From: Tupaia tana
Lineage: Eukaryota; Chordata; Mammalia; Scandentia; Tupaiidae
Length of the DNA: 64,000 nucleotides
Assembly (NCBI GenBank): GCA_026018925.1
Contig: JAKSZU010000005.1
Location: 25,422,779 to 25,486,778, forward strand
Direction of reading: 5' to 3'
Shown here: piece by piece, positions 9,561 to 20,489 of the stretch
Position numbering within the stretch: position 1 is the stretch's first letter
Layout: each line of letters begins with the position of its first letter
Made by a program: the position numbers and the translations under genes
Notes under the pieces: generated by a model
What the model saw: only the letters and a program-made list of their open reading frames with translations
What the model was told of the DNA's origin: nothing
Databases searched by the model: none

Positions 9561-12500
9561 CTAAAAAAGGAAAACAGCCAAAGACCAATTTAAAAGTCAA
9601 TGTCTTTGATGTTCTCATTAATGCCTCAACACTCATAAAAGCCTGTATTCTTGGTTACTGCTATTTAAATATTAGCTAATCAGTTCTTACATACCTAGCT
9701 AAACTGAAGTCTATACAATAACTCCTTATGAACTGATACACTGAGACTTGATCAGTTAAAACCTCTACCTTGGCATGTCACTAAGGGGCTATATTTGACC
9801 CCAAACTACCCCTTCCCTAGAACAAACACAAAGCACTAGGTTTGGGCATTGGCAAAGTGCCCGCTTATCTCCATAACTGTTAGTCTAGCATAGCTCCCAA
9901 CACACACTTACACTAACAGAACTATGGAGTGATTAAACAGAGACCCAGGCTCCAGAGATTTGCTAGATGGTCAGTGTGCCACTAGGGCTCAAGAACACTG
10001 GACTAATTCTGCTTGTGTGGTGGAAAAGTTACCAAGTATATAAAAGCCAATTAGTCCAAAAACTTATCCTCAGACTGTAAGCTGATAAACTTGCTAAAAG
10101 TTGGTTTGACCATGAATGCTTCTCATAAGAATGAACAGAATAAATAAGTCTATAAAGTTCCTAGTTTTCCTGTTTAAAGGTTAGATGTTCTACAGTCTGT
10201 AAAACAGCATAGTATATATCTTTTAAATTATAAAGTAGAATATTTTCATATCAAATAGAATGTAAAGTATGCTTCTTGCATTTTGAAAAACAAACTGGAA
10301 TGCTGTTATCATCACTGGGTAGAATTACTAGTCTCCTTGCCTGGCCTTTAGATTTTCCACATCATATTTTTACATCAAAGAACAAACAAGCAGTTCCTCA
10401 TACCTGCTTTTACTTACCGTTTTCTCTTCTGGCTCGTCTACATTTTTCCCTTTCTTTATAGTAATTTGAACTTGGTATTTTTTCTCAATCCACTGCTGAA
10501 TCTGTTTACTCTTTGTGTCCAAATCATGTTGTCCAATATTTGAAGAAAAAGTTAATTCCTTTATCAGAGTTGGTCCTAGTTTGAAACAGTAAGATTTGGT
10601 GCTAAGGATTATTTACTAATCTGCTATGTAGAAACCTGAACTTCCCCAAAACACTTCAGAAAATCTTTGGTTGCCACCTCTCATCTGACTACTTTACACT
10701 CCAGTAAATCCTTTTTAAAATGGGGAAGATAAAAACCTCATAGGTACTGATTTTTATTTATATTTTTACCAGTTGAGTAAGGGTATTTAAAGTCCAAAAT
10801 GCTTCCATTTATTGTCATTCTATTTAGGGAAAGAACACTAAAAGAATGGCTGTTTAGAAGGATCAAGTTTAGCTTTATGATGACCTGAAAGTGCTCTTAT
10901 TTTGCTTTCTGATGGGGGTCGTGACTGCACAGGTCGTCCCTTCCCGATGCTGTCCTAGCTACCAAAGGGTATCCTGACCTCATCCTTCACTGTCCTGGAA
11001 ATCCTGGCCTGCTATGGGATTATTTACGAGGGAGGACATAGTATTCCAAAAAAGGGGGGAAAGTTGAGAGCTTTCAGATGGAAAGGCTAGATCTCCCCAG
11101 ATGGACTACATGTCTGAGGTGAAAAATACAGCTTCAAAGCAAATGGGCGAAAAGACAGATTATACTTGTGACATCAGAATAGGGGAAGGATTTCATTTAA
11201 AAAGAAAAGATTGACACCTATCTCAAAAATGCTGTGGGTAATAAAAGGAGATGAAACATTAAAAAGAATGAAATCCTTGGGGGTGGCAGGTAGTGTGGTT
11301 AGGGCACTGGACATGGCCAACTACGGTTCAAGTCCCAGACCTGGTGGCTTTCCCTCTTTCTCTCCCTCTGATCAAATTAAAAAAATAATAATAATACATA
11401 AAATTAATTCTTAAAAAGATGAAATCCTGTCACTTGAGGTATCAAGAGTAAGTCAGCAGGATGTTGTGTTAAGTAGTATCAGCCAGGCACAGAAAGAGAC
11501 ACTGCATGTTCTCACGAAGTCGAAAAGGACAACCTCAGAAGTAAGAAGACTGACTTCTAGCAGTTGGACAGGATGGGGAGGGGGAGAGTGTTTAATGGAA
11601 GCAAAATTACAGGTAAGAGGAACAACTTGTGGTGTTATATAGATTAAAATTGGATGAATATATTATAGCAGCAATTTAGTGTGTATCTCAAGAGTCACTA
11701 AAAGATGATTTCAGATGTTCCCAACACAAATAAATTTGAAATGACGGACATGCCGATTACTCTGATTCGATCATTGTATATTATATTCTTATACTGAAAT
11801 ATCACATCACAACTCATAAAAATGTACAGCTGTTATATGTCAATTTAAGAAAAAGAAAAAGTGAGAAATCTAACTGGGATAAGGCTTTTGCCTCGATATA
11901 ACAGCCGTTATAAGTTGGAAGAAAAATACATCCCCTAGGTAGAAAATAAAGGAAGATGAATAGGCAATTCACAAAAGAAAAAACTCAAATGGCAAAAGGA
12001 AATAATTAAAAACAGTAAGGGTTTCTCAACCCATTAGCATGATAAACATTAGAATCGGACTGTACCAAGTGTGGGTGAGGATACCGAGAAAGAAATGGCA
12101 TACACTGCTGAGAGAGCAATGAGACCCACTTGGAATATGGAACCCGGCGTATGCACAAGTGTCTATAATAATGAAAAACTGGAAACAAGCCCAATGTCCA
12201 AGCAAATGGATTAGCAAATTTATGATACATATATGCTTATATGAAAATGTCATAGGGTAATTATAACAAATCATAGCTTTTACATAAACATGGGTAGGTC
12301 TTAGAAACTATGTCATACATTTCTACACACATAAAATCATGAAGGAATACATCTATGTAAGAATGAGAGTGACAGGGACTGATCCAGGGAGAGATGTGAC
12401 AGGAGAAGGAAGTGGAGAGCACTTTAACACTTCTGTAATGTTTCATTTTATTTACACAATCTGAAGTATGAGTGTTAACACCTGGTCACTTTGGATGACA

Positions 12501-12672
12501 GATATCAGGGCGTTTACCTTTTTCTGTATGTTTTTTAAATTCTAAAATAAAAATAATTTTCTTAAGAGTGTTATTTTGTTGGGACCAGCAGGTGGTGTGA
12601 TGGTTAAGGCGCTGGACACTCCCACATGGCCGACCATGGTTTGAGTCCCAGACCTGGTGGCTTGCTTTCCCA

Positions 12673-12730
<58 letters not shown>

Positions 12731-14981
12731 GGTCAAATTAAAATAAATAAATGAATAAATAAAATTAAATAAAAACAATTATTTAAAAAAAAAAAAGAGT
12801 GTTATTTTGTTAACACCTCCTTGCTTCCTTAGCACTCCCACCAGTTGGTTCTCCAATGGAAGAAAAGTCACGTGGACCCAGCAGCAATGGCATATGCTGC
12901 TAAGACTGCACGCAGGCCAGCAAACCTGGGAGTCCAGGGTTTGGTTCTTGATCCAACCCACAGGCCAGGCAGGAGACTCAGGGAGGCTGAGACGGGAATC
13001 GTGAGCTCAAGAGTGGCCTGGCAAAAAAGCAAGATGCCTGTGTGAAAAGGTGTGGGGGCATGTGCCTATCGTCCTAGCTGACAGGCTAAGGCAGCAGGAT
13101 CACAACATGGTGAGACCCCGTGTTTAAAAAGAAAAGAGTAATGCCTTTAACACGTTAGCATTTCAACATCTAAGCTTTTCTACCCTGTTTAACTTTGATT
13201 TACCAATCTTTTTAGTTGCTAACTTTGTTTTACCAATCTTTTTAGTTGCTAACTTTGTTTTACCAATCTTGTTTTCTCTGGTTGCCAGAGATAGAAAGAG
13301 AACCCAATCCCTTCTCCGTTTCTTCACCCTGCTGGGATTTGAGGCGTGTGCAACACACACCTGGTTGTGCTTTTCAAGTGTCTGGGATTGGGATTTGAAC
13401 TGCCATTGGCCATGTGGGAACCAGCTTCTTAACCACTAGGCTATGAAGCCAACCCTGTTGAGTTTTTAAAAATGCGACATAGTTCGAGGTCTTTTTTCCC
13501 CCCTGGTTGGTCTACTCTGAGTATCTTGTTTCCAGTCAGCATCCTTGGTAAATGAGGCGTCCAGAACTGAACCACAGATTTTTCTCAAGGCACACAACCT
13601 CATGACGGCAGCCCAGGGCCCTGGCTCCTGCCTCCTGTCCCGGTGTGCTTCCCACTGAACAGCTGTCATAATGAGCAGCACTTTATAAAACCATGAAAAA
13701 CAAACGTCTTCATTTCATATCCAATTCATGCTTCTTTGAGCTTTTAATGACAAGTGCTTTGTAAGGCAACTGGCTAAATACATAGGAGTGTTACCACCAA
13801 AATTCTAACAAAACACTATGGCATGAGAGAGGCTCTATTAATCACTTCAGAGTTTAAAAGATACTTCCAGGGACCAGCAGTTATGTCGCTGGACTCCATG
13901 TAGTCAACCGTGGTTCGAGTCCCGGACCCGGTGGCTTAAACTCACGCCAGGCGCATGTGCGTGCATGTCCAAGATCCCGAGAGGAGAATGGAGGAGAAGG
14001 GATTGCAGCGTGGCCATCCCCCCCGGGGGGTGGTTTCTCGCTTCTGTCTCTGTCTGTCTCTGTCTGTCTGGCGAGCATACGCGCCCTATAGCAAAAACCT
14101 CTCAAAAAAAAAAAAAAGATACTTCCACATAATTAACCGAACATCTCCACTTTAGAAACAAGAAAACAATCAAAAGGAGGAGCCTAGGACAGGACACACT
14201 ATAATAGAATCCCTCTCGTGAGTCTCACTTCATTACACCCATTAGTCGCTCTGCTTACCTCAGTATTTGGAGATGAAGCTATGGGACACCTTGTTTCTCC
14301 CTCATTTCACACAGGCTTAAAGTGACCATGGACATGGTATCAAGGAAAAAAAGGAGTAAGTGAGGGAGGGATGAAGTAGGGAAAAAAGATTAGATAGTGA
14401 AACCATTTATGTTTTTGAATGTTCTAGTTTCTCATTCTCCCCACTGTCACAAGCAAATGCCAGAATTTAAACTGGTCTGTAGCCGTAAAGGACTCAGGGC
14501 ACAAACAGCACAAGGACTTACCGGTTTTGGGTCGAGCCTTCTCCTGCTCTCGAAGCCGCAGTCGCTCTTGGTGAATCTGGAGCCCGGTCATGAGCTGGTA
14601 CTCCGGGGGCTCTGTGCTGGCGTTCCTCTGAACCAGTCTCAGTTCTCGCTCGTCCATGAGTCTAATCACATCGGCTCGGTGCATGTTTCCCAAATCATTG
14701 CCCTTCTCGTCAAAGACATGAATAATTCGCTCATGAATTTTTCTTCCGACGTTACTGAAAGCTGTTTCAGTCTTCGTTTTCTTTTTTCTTTCATGCTGGG
14801 GGTCTTCAACGGTGCCGAAAGCTTCTGTATGAATTAAGTAGGACAGTCTTGGGGCAGCAGCAGGAAGAGACAACTGTGTGGATGCTGTCTTTTGCACAAT
14901 GTGTTTACCAAGACATCTAACGCAATTAGTGTCCGTCTTTATGGTTTGTAGCATTAATCTCTTTAGAAAAAGTGTAGCCAT
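9345..14981 (-). CDS. MTIF3: MTIF3, mitochondrial translation initiation factor 3
   Basis: mtIF3 binds the small subunit of the mitochondrial ribosome, keeps the subunits apart and helps position initiator tRNA and mRNA. Joined coding exons are 14981-14522, 10575-10418 and 9560-9345, giving 277 residues (human is 278). The N-terminus [12 protein letters not shown] is basic and hydrophobic, as expected for a mitochondrial targeting peptide. Residues about 77-154 form the IF3 N-domain ([19 protein letters not shown]), then comes the linker rich in Arg/Glu. The C-domain includes [19 protein letters not shown] and the motif [13 protein letters not shown]. The charged C-terminal extension ([16 protein letters not shown]) is typical of mammalian mtIF3. 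The frame is open throughout. The start Met follows a splice acceptor by one base, so the 5' UTR is in one or more upstream exons towards the CpG island at 22 kb. Confidence 0.97.
9561..10417 (-). other. MTIF3: MTIF3 intron 3'
   Basis: An 857-bp intron, AT-rich, with no recognised repeat. Confidence 0.7.
10418..10575 (-). CDS. MTIF3: MTIF3 middle coding exon
   Basis: 158 bases that complete a Gly codon and encode 52 residues from [14 protein letters not shown] to [10 protein letters not shown], the first half of the IF3 C-domain. The acceptor is CAAACTAG and the donor GTAAGT, ending in phase 0. It is too short and too intron-bounded to appear as a long open frame. Confidence 0.95.
10576..11276. 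other. Unassigned MTIF3 intron sequence
   Basis: Low-complexity-poor, AT-rich sequence with nothing recognised. Confidence 0.5.
11279..11412 (+). mobile_element. SINE-B in an MTIF3 intron
   Basis: Short form: a tRNA-like head, GGTTCAAGTCCCAGACC, a CT stretch and GATCAAATTAAAA. Approximate duplication ATGAAATCCT on both sides. Confidence 0.85.
11440..11870 (+). mobile_element. L1 3' UTR fragment (old L1M/L1MA type)
   Basis: The pattern GCCAGGCACAGAAAGAGACA, CTGCATGTTCTCAC and GAAATATCACATCAC, then an A-rich end, matches the 3' end of old mammalian L1. Confidence 0.8.
11880..12540 (+). mobile_element. L1 ORF2-end fragment
   Basis: Degenerate segments resemble the ORF2 end and 3' UTR (TTGGAATATGGAACCCGG; GAAAAACTGGAAACAAGCCC; GTCCAAGCAAATGGA). 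It follows the 3' UTR piece at 11440-11870, so the two are separate insertions. Confidence 0.7.
12581..12794 (+). mobile_element. SINE-B with (CT)n and 17-bp target-site duplication
   Basis: Head GGGACCAGCAGGTGGTG, a long (CT)n at about 12674-12725, and GGTCAAATTAAAATAAA. The perfect duplication AAGAGTGTTATTTTGTT lies at 12564-12580 and 12795-12811. Confidence 0.95.
12876..13134 (+). mobile_element. tRNA-7SL chimeric SINE with two 7SL-like modules
   Basis: A tRNA-like head (12876-12960) is followed by GGGAGGCTGAGACGGGAATC with GAGCTCAAGAGTGGCCTGG, and then by GGGGGCATGTGCCTATCGTC, CTAAGGCAGCAGGATCAC and TGGTGAGACCCCGTG. Both latter parts resemble Alu/7SL left-arm sequence. It resembles the Tu type SINEs described from tree shrews, but I could not compare directly. 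Confidence 0.7.
13191..13270. repeat. 30-bp tandem repeat, about 2.7 copies
   Basis: The unit begins AACTTTGTTTTACCAATC and repeats at 13191, 13221 and 13251 with one or two differences. Confidence 0.95.
13271..13456 (-). mobile_element. Old tRNA SINE, minus
   Basis: CCCAATCCCTTCTCC, then GGGATTTGAACTGCC and CTTAACCACTAGGC, a reversed tRNA-like head. Confidence 0.8.
13457..13855. other. Unassigned MTIF3 intron sequence
   Basis: Single-copy sequence, nothing recognised. Confidence 0.5.
13870..14113 (+). mobile_element. SINE-A with target-site duplication
   Basis: Head with a small deletion (GGGACCAGCAGTTATGTCGC). The duplication AAAAGATACTTCCA lies on both sides. Confidence 0.94.
14522..14981 (-). 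CDS. MTIF3: MTIF3 first coding exon
   Basis: It encodes residues 1-153 plus one base: the targeting peptide and the whole IF3 N-domain. The acceptor is CTGCTTTCTTAG followed by G and then ATG at 14981-14979. The donor GTAAGT begins at 14521. The minus-strand frame continues past the donor to a stop at 14424, which is intronic read-through. Confidence 0.96.
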
Positions 14982-15019
14982 CCTAAGAAAGCAGTGAAAA
15001 AAAATAATTAAAATTGGTT

Positions 15020-15293
15020 AGGGCCAGAAGGTGGCCTGGTGGTTAAGGTGCTAGATTCCATATGGCCAGCTCTGCAGTTCGAGTCCCGGACCCAGCAGCT
15101 TGAAGAACACGCTGGGGACGTGTATATTCATACCCAATGTCCCAGAGGAGAATTAAGAAGGGGTTGCAGCATGGTCATTGCCACCAAGGGATGATTTCTC
15201 ACTTTCCCTCTTTGTCTCTTTTTGTTTCTCTCTAGTGAGAGCCCTATAACCAAAAGCAAAAAACAAAACAATGACAAAAAAAAAAAAAAGAAA
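15020..15293 (+). mobile_element. tRNA SINE related to SINE-A, upstream of the MTIF3 coding start
   Basis: Head GGGCCAGAAGGTGGCC, GGTTAAGGTGC, GTTCGAGTCCCGGACCC, end CCCTATAACCAAAAGC. Confidence 0.88.
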
Positions 15294-15299
15294 ACAACT

Positions 15300-15667
15300 G
15301 GTTATTCTATAGTCTGATACCATGGTACATGCAGAGCATGTGAGGCTGCGAAGTCCAGGTCATCTGTAATCTCCATCTCATGGAAATTCAGCCCTCCGGA
15401 AAACCAGACCCATGCAGAGGAAACTCACACCAAGGTGGATACTGGGTGACCCCAGCCAGACTCACTCACAGTGGTACTGCTCCCCATACAAGTTGTTATG
15501 AGATTAAACCAGACATGCACAGTGCTTTGGTTTTGCATTTTTTATTTACATATGCACGATCCCATCTGACTATCTTCCCCATGCACCTTGTAGTACCAAC
15601 TTCAAAAGCAAGTATCATCCTAAGGGTTTGTATGTAAGGATGTAGTATGTAAACTGCTTGGTGATCA
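15300..15667. other. Unassigned MTIF3 5' intron sequence
   Basis: No repeat or exon recognised. Confidence 0.5.
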
Positions 15668-15698
15668 ATTAATAAACTTTTTAATTATTTTTTTTATT

Positions 15699-15841
15699 CA
15701 TCATCATTTTTTTTTTTTTTCAATTTGACCATGGAGCAACAGAGAGAGCGGGAAAGTGAGAAAGCAAGCCTCTAAGTCCAGCACTTGAACCATGGTCAGC
15801 CATTTGGCAGCGCCTCAATCACTATGCCACCTGCTGGTCCC
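15699..15841 (-). mobile_element. SINE-B, minus
   Basis: Ends CACCTGCTGGTCCC. Flanked by copies of TAATAAACTTTT. Confidence 0.9.
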
Positions 15842-16043
15842 ACTAATAAACTTTTAATATAATTAACTGTTGACAATTTATCACTTATCTGATGGTAAAC
15901 AAACAATGAGGACACTATGATGGAAAAGGGGACGCTCCCAAAGGGAACTGACAAACAGCCTCAGGAAGTGCCTGATATAAATCCCACTGCTGACCTCATT
16001 AACTATACAGACCATTCTCAAGGTGAGGAGGTAAGGGAGCATC

Positions 16044-17219
16044 AGGCATGTCCAGGCACACCCCGCTTTACTGCCCTTCAGACGCTGCAGGTCGTGACAG
16101 TCCTGCATCAAGCAAGTCCCTCAGTGCCAATAGCATGAGCTCGCTCCATGTCTCCGTGTTCCATTTGGTAATTCTTGAACTACTGCAAACCTTTTCATTA
16201 TTTTATGTGTGGTGATCTGTGATCAGTGATCGCCGATATTACTACTTCACTGTTTTGGAGCGCCACAAACCACACCCATAGAAGACCATGAGCTTAATCA
16301 CTAAACACTGTGCCTGTTCTGAGTGTTCACCGACTGGCCATTCCTCCATCTCTCTCTCTCTCCCCCCTCAGGTCTCCCTATTCCCTGACACAATAATCCT
16401 GAAATTAGGCCAATTAATAACCCTACAATGTCCTCTTAAGTGGTCAGGTGAAGAGTTTGCACACCTCTCACATTAAATCAAAAGCTAGAAATGATTAAGC
16501 TTGGTAAGGGAGACATGTCAAAAGCTGAGATAAGCTGAAAATGAGGCCTCATGCACCAAACAGCCAAGCTATGAATGTAAACGAAAAGTCCTTGAAGGAA
16601 ATTAAGAGTGCTACTCCAGTGAACACATGAATGATAAAGTGAAAAAGCCCATCGCTGATGTGGAGTAAGTTTCAGTGGTCTGGGAAGGTCAAGCCAGCCA
16701 CAGCATTCCTTTAACCAGGGCAGGTTCTAACTCTCCAGTTCTATGAAGGCTGAGAGAGGTGAGGAAATGGCGGAAGGTCTGAAGCTAGCACAGGTGAGTT
16801 CAGGAAGTTTAAGAAGAGAAACCATCTCTGTAACCAAAGTGCAAGGTGAAGCAGCCGGTGCTGATGCAGAAGCTGCAGCGAGTTATCCAAATGTGCCTAA
16901 GGTCACAGATGACGCTGGTTACACCAAACAGCAGATTTTCAAGGTGGACAAAACAGTCTTCTATTGGAAGAAGATGCCATCTAAAATGTTCCTACAAGTC
17001 AGTTTCTGGCTTTAAAGGTCACACTGACTCTCTTGTTAGAGACGAATACAGAAGCCAACGCTCATGTACCAATCCCCAAATCCTAAGGCCTTAAGAATTA
17101 TGCTAAATCTACTCTGCCCGTGTTCTGTAACTGGAGCAACAAAGCCAGGATGACAGCACATCTGATTAGAGCGTGGTTTATTGAACAGTTTAAGCCTACT
17201 GTGGACACCTGCTACTCTT
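16044..17219 (+). mobile_element. Tigger1 (pogo-type DNA transposon), 5' part with dead transposase
   Basis: From CAGGCATGTCC the sequence tracks mammalian Tigger1: GGTGATCTGTGATCAGTGATC, TAGAAATGATTAAGCTTGG, GCCAAGCTATGAATG, ATTGGAAGAAGATGCCATCT and TTAAGAATTATGCTAAATC. It breaks off inside the transposase gene, at a point where a SINE begins. The reading frame is disrupted and inactive. Confidence 0.9.
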
Positions 17220-17235
17220 AAAAAAAAAAAAAAAA

Positions 17236-17452
17236 AGTCCAGCCAGTGGCATGCTGGTTAAGGGAGGCCAACCATGGTTCAAATCCTTGCTCCACTGCCT
17301 TGAAAAACATTCTGGACATGTGCGTGTGTGTCCAAAATCCTGACAGGATGGAGAAATGGAGGACCAGGGATTCCAGTGTGACCACACCCCATTGAAGGGT
17401 TCTTTCTCCCTCTCTCTCTGGAAAGTGTATGCACCCTCTAGCAATTAAAAAA
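17236..17452 (+). mobile_element. tRNA SINE at the Tigger1 break
   Basis: Head GTCCAGCCAGTGGCATGC, end CCCTCTAGCAATTAAA. Confidence 0.85.
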
Positions 17453-17454
17453 GA

Positions 17455-17635
17455 GTCACTGCATTTATTACTGCCAGGTGCATTATCTGCTTCTCTGCAT
17501 ATCTGTTCATAATCTCTCCTCACTGGAATGTAAGCTCCATGAGGCCACAGAACTAGTTCGTTTTATTCACTGCTGCATTCCCAACACGGTAGCCTAGAGC
17601 TGGTCTTAATGTGGACATGCTGAATGAACACAGGG
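17455..17635 (+). mobile_element. L2 3' end fragment
   Basis: GGAATGTAAGCTCCATGAGG, CTGCATTCCCAACAC and GCTGAATGAAC match the L2 3' end pattern. Confidence 0.7.
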
Positions 17636-17902
17636 CCAAAGAGAATGGCCAAGGAGGCATGGTGGGGCCAGCCAGCCTTTATGCCGTTAGACGTCAACAC
17701 ACACACATGTGGTAGGCGGCACTCATTCTGTCTTTTGCTGGAGTTCCAAATGCCTGCTGGCCTTTGGGGGATCTGCAGCCAGATGGTTCATCCACAGCAA
17801 ACGAGATGAGCTAGCCACTTCTGAGTTGGGGGTTCTAGCTGCAGATGTTGTAAAGGCTCTAAGGTGAGAATGGACTAGCTTTTAAACAGCTGAGATACTT
17901 AC

Positions 17903-18152
17903 TGTGCAATAAAAAGTTAGATCTTTGTCAGTAAAGGAAACCCCTAAACTGAAACATAAAAATCTGAAGAGATCAGAGAAGTTTTTGGTTTTGTACCATT
18001 TATCATCAGAAAGATAGCGGTAGAAAGATGGCATCAAGTGCCCTGTTTCGCTAAGTCTTCTTGGCGTATCCAAGTGTCTGATGCTAATGGACCACAGCTC
18101 CTGTTCTAGAAACCTGTACAACTTCATGTATAAAACCACAGTGTCGTTCTTC
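17903..18152 (-). other. Possible MTIF3 5' UTR exon (candidate only)
   Basis: On the minus strand this segment is bounded by an acceptor-like AAACTTTAG and a strong donor CACA/GTAAGTAT. It lies in the presumed MTIF3 5' intron and is free of recognised repeats. It is also open in one minus-strand frame, but that peptide resembles nothing I know. It could equally be chance. Confidence 0.25.
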
Positions 18153-18214
18153 CTAAAGTTTTTATCAGCGACAAGGATATCGAAATTATCACATGTAAGG
18201 CTATGTTACTAATC

Positions 18215-18400
18215 ATGTTACATATATTACATATATGTATATGTAAACAATTTAATTATGTAATATATAATTTAGTTTGTCAGCATGTATATGTAATATA
18301 TATAATGTATATGATACTATGTAATTATATGTAATATATAATGTATTATTTATGTAATATATAATGTAATATAGATAATGTATATAAGTATACTTAAGTA
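18215..18400. repeat. AT-rich (TATATG/TAATAT)n low-complexity tract
   Basis: Irregular repeats of TATGTAATATATAATG. Confidence 0.9.
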
Positions 18401-18659
18401 TGTATCTTTTTATGGATAAAAGTTAGTGCTACTGTGCCCTATTTAATAAATTATCAACATATAAAATAGAAAACATCTCAAACTGTAGAATTTTTTTCAA
18501 ATAAGTAAGCAAATAAAAAGCTAGACCCAAGAAAAATATGGCCAGAAATTTATGAAAACTCTGGTTGTGTGAAATTGAAGACACATATGACTCTTCCCCT
18601 ATTCTTCCTTATTATCATTATTTCTCAAGTTTTTTATGAGGAAGTATCATTATTATTGT

Positions 18660-18912
18660 TGTTATTATTTTTTGATTTGCTATAGGGCACATGCTCTCAC
18701 CAGAGAGATATGGGGGAGACAGAACAGTGAGAAAGTACCTCCCAAGGGGGATGACCATATTTAAATCCTTTATCCTCCATTCTCCTCTCGGGATTTTGGG
18801 GCATGCACGCACATGTGCCTGGAGTGTTCTCCAAGCCTCTGGGTCCAGGACTCAAGCTGCGTTGGCCATGTGGAATCCAGCTACCTTAACCACTTTGCCA
18901 CTGGCTAGCCAA
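18660..18912 (-). mobile_element. tRNA SINE, minus
   Basis: TGCTATAGGGCACATGC at the left, ACCACTTTGCCACTGGC at the right. Confidence 0.88.
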
Positions 18913-19490
18913 AAAATTCCTAATTCTAAAACGTATTAGAAAAAATTTCAAAGACGTACAGAAAGGATAGTAAAATAAACAATGGGTGGCCAAACTTATT
19001 TAATCTTTACCCCCTAAACTATCTCATTCCCTACCCTCCATGAGCTACTTTAGTCAGTCCTAGTTTATGAGTGAATACTTCACCATGCTTCTCTAAAATG
19101 TACCCATGTATCTTTTCAGTAATCATAACAACATTATCCCAATTGATAATCGTTCCTTTACATCATCAAATATCCAGTTTCCAGGTTTCCCTGATAGTTT
19201 AATTTTGTTTACATTTCATTTACAGTTTGTCAGCATGACAAGACTTGCGCTACTCAAATTTCTGATAAAAATTAAGGGACAATGAGTATACTTCATTCTA
19301 ACACACTGAATATACAAAAATATATGAGAAAGAAAGATCCTTTGCCACAGCTCACACGATAATTACCTAACTCCTTACTTTGACTATAAAACTGGTAACT
19401 GGTAACTAAATACAAAGAACTAAGCATTTATCCTACCTTTTTAGGAAGAATTGTAATCATCCCAGTCGATAAGAAATAGCTCTTCTTTAG
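18913..19490. other. Old degenerate sequence in the MTIF3 5' intron
   Basis: The stretch with CATCAAATATCCAGTTTCC may be an old repeat. No exon is recognised. Confidence 0.4.
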
Positions 19491-19493
19491 ACA

Positions 19494-19990
19494 ATGGCAA
19501 CTAATAAGTGTAGAAGAAAAATCCTCTCCAATGAAATCACTGATTCAGGTAAAGATGGATGAAAAAAGCGATTAGGTAGCAAACTGACAAGAAAGAGAGG
19601 TATTCACGTGGTGGGAAAGGTCACCCGCAGATTACTTCCAGATTGAAAAGGGAAAAACACACTGCCAAGGAGCCCGCTGGCTGTTGGCATCATAACCGAA
19701 GGAGAGCCTCAGCCTCACCCATGGTAGGACAACCTGATTCCTCGGTCACTCCTCCTGAAGTGGAGCAACAACAAGTGCAAAAAGTCTTCGAGGAAGGAGC
19801 CTTGCCAATAAAGCTTACTCAAAATGTGAGGCAGCTTCTAGACATAGCTTCCAGTTTCCAGGGGCCAGACTCAGAGAGTGACAAATTAAATAAGGAAAAT
19901 TTCTGACAAATCCGGATTTTCAGACTGCTGGAGAAGACAACTGGTTTGGTGTCTAAAAAAATTAATGTCACTGCGAATGAAGAAAGAAGG
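19494..19990 (+). pseudogene. Possible processed pseudogene, parent not recognised
   Basis: Two out-of-phase open stretches, starting MATNKCRRKI at 19494 and continuing in another frame as PPEVEQQQVQKVFEEG and LTQNVRQLLDIASSF, look protein-like: charged, with balanced composition. Stops and a frameshift break them. I do not recognise the parent, and chance remains possible. Confidence 0.3.
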
Positions 19991-19996
19991 CTATCT

Positions 19997-20249
19997 TTTT
20001 TTTTTTTTTTTTTTCTTTTTTTTTTTTTGGTAGAGGGTACATATGCTTGCCAGAGACAGAGAGGGTGGGGCAGGAGGAATGGTCCCATGAGGAATGGTCA
20101 CAGCACAATCCCTTCTCCATCTGTTCCTCCCCTCAGGATTTTGGACACTCATGCACACATTCCCAGCATGTCTCTTAAGTTAATGGGTCCAGGACTTGAA
20201 CCCATGTGGGATCTGGCTGTCTTAATCACCAGGCCATGAAGCCAGTTTG
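19997..20249 (-). mobile_element. tRNA SINE, minus, with long T tract
   Basis: The poly(T) at 19997-20029 is the reversed tail; the right end is CTTAATCACCAGGCCATG. Confidence 0.85.
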
Positions 20250-20419
20250 GAAAAAGCTACTCTTGAAAAAAAAAAAAAAAAGAGCAAGGAGATACCATTA
20301 GAAAATGCAATGTCTGAAAAAAAAAAGGAGCTGAAAAGTATATAACTATATTTGCCATTTTAAAATCTAGTTTCCTATTAATGAACACCTAGGCTGTTTC
20401 TAGTTTTGGGCTATTATTA

Positions 20420-20483
20420 TTGGGTTGTTGGAAAAGTCATGGTATATTTTTGCATGGCTAAATCATGATGTTACCAATAACCC
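20420..20483. mobile_element. Mariner-type MITE, copy 1
   Basis: TTGGGTTGTTGGAAAAGTCA at the left, degenerate ATAACCCAG at the right, TA on the left flank. Confidence 0.75.
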
Positions 20484-20489
20484 AGAAAG

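Noticed and set aside
13191..13270. CRISPR-like regular repeats
   Set aside because: Units are directly adjacent with no unique spacers, in a mammalian intron.
16743..17015. Candidate small gene of 90 codons
   Set aside because: It is Tigger1 transposase sequence with disrupted frame.
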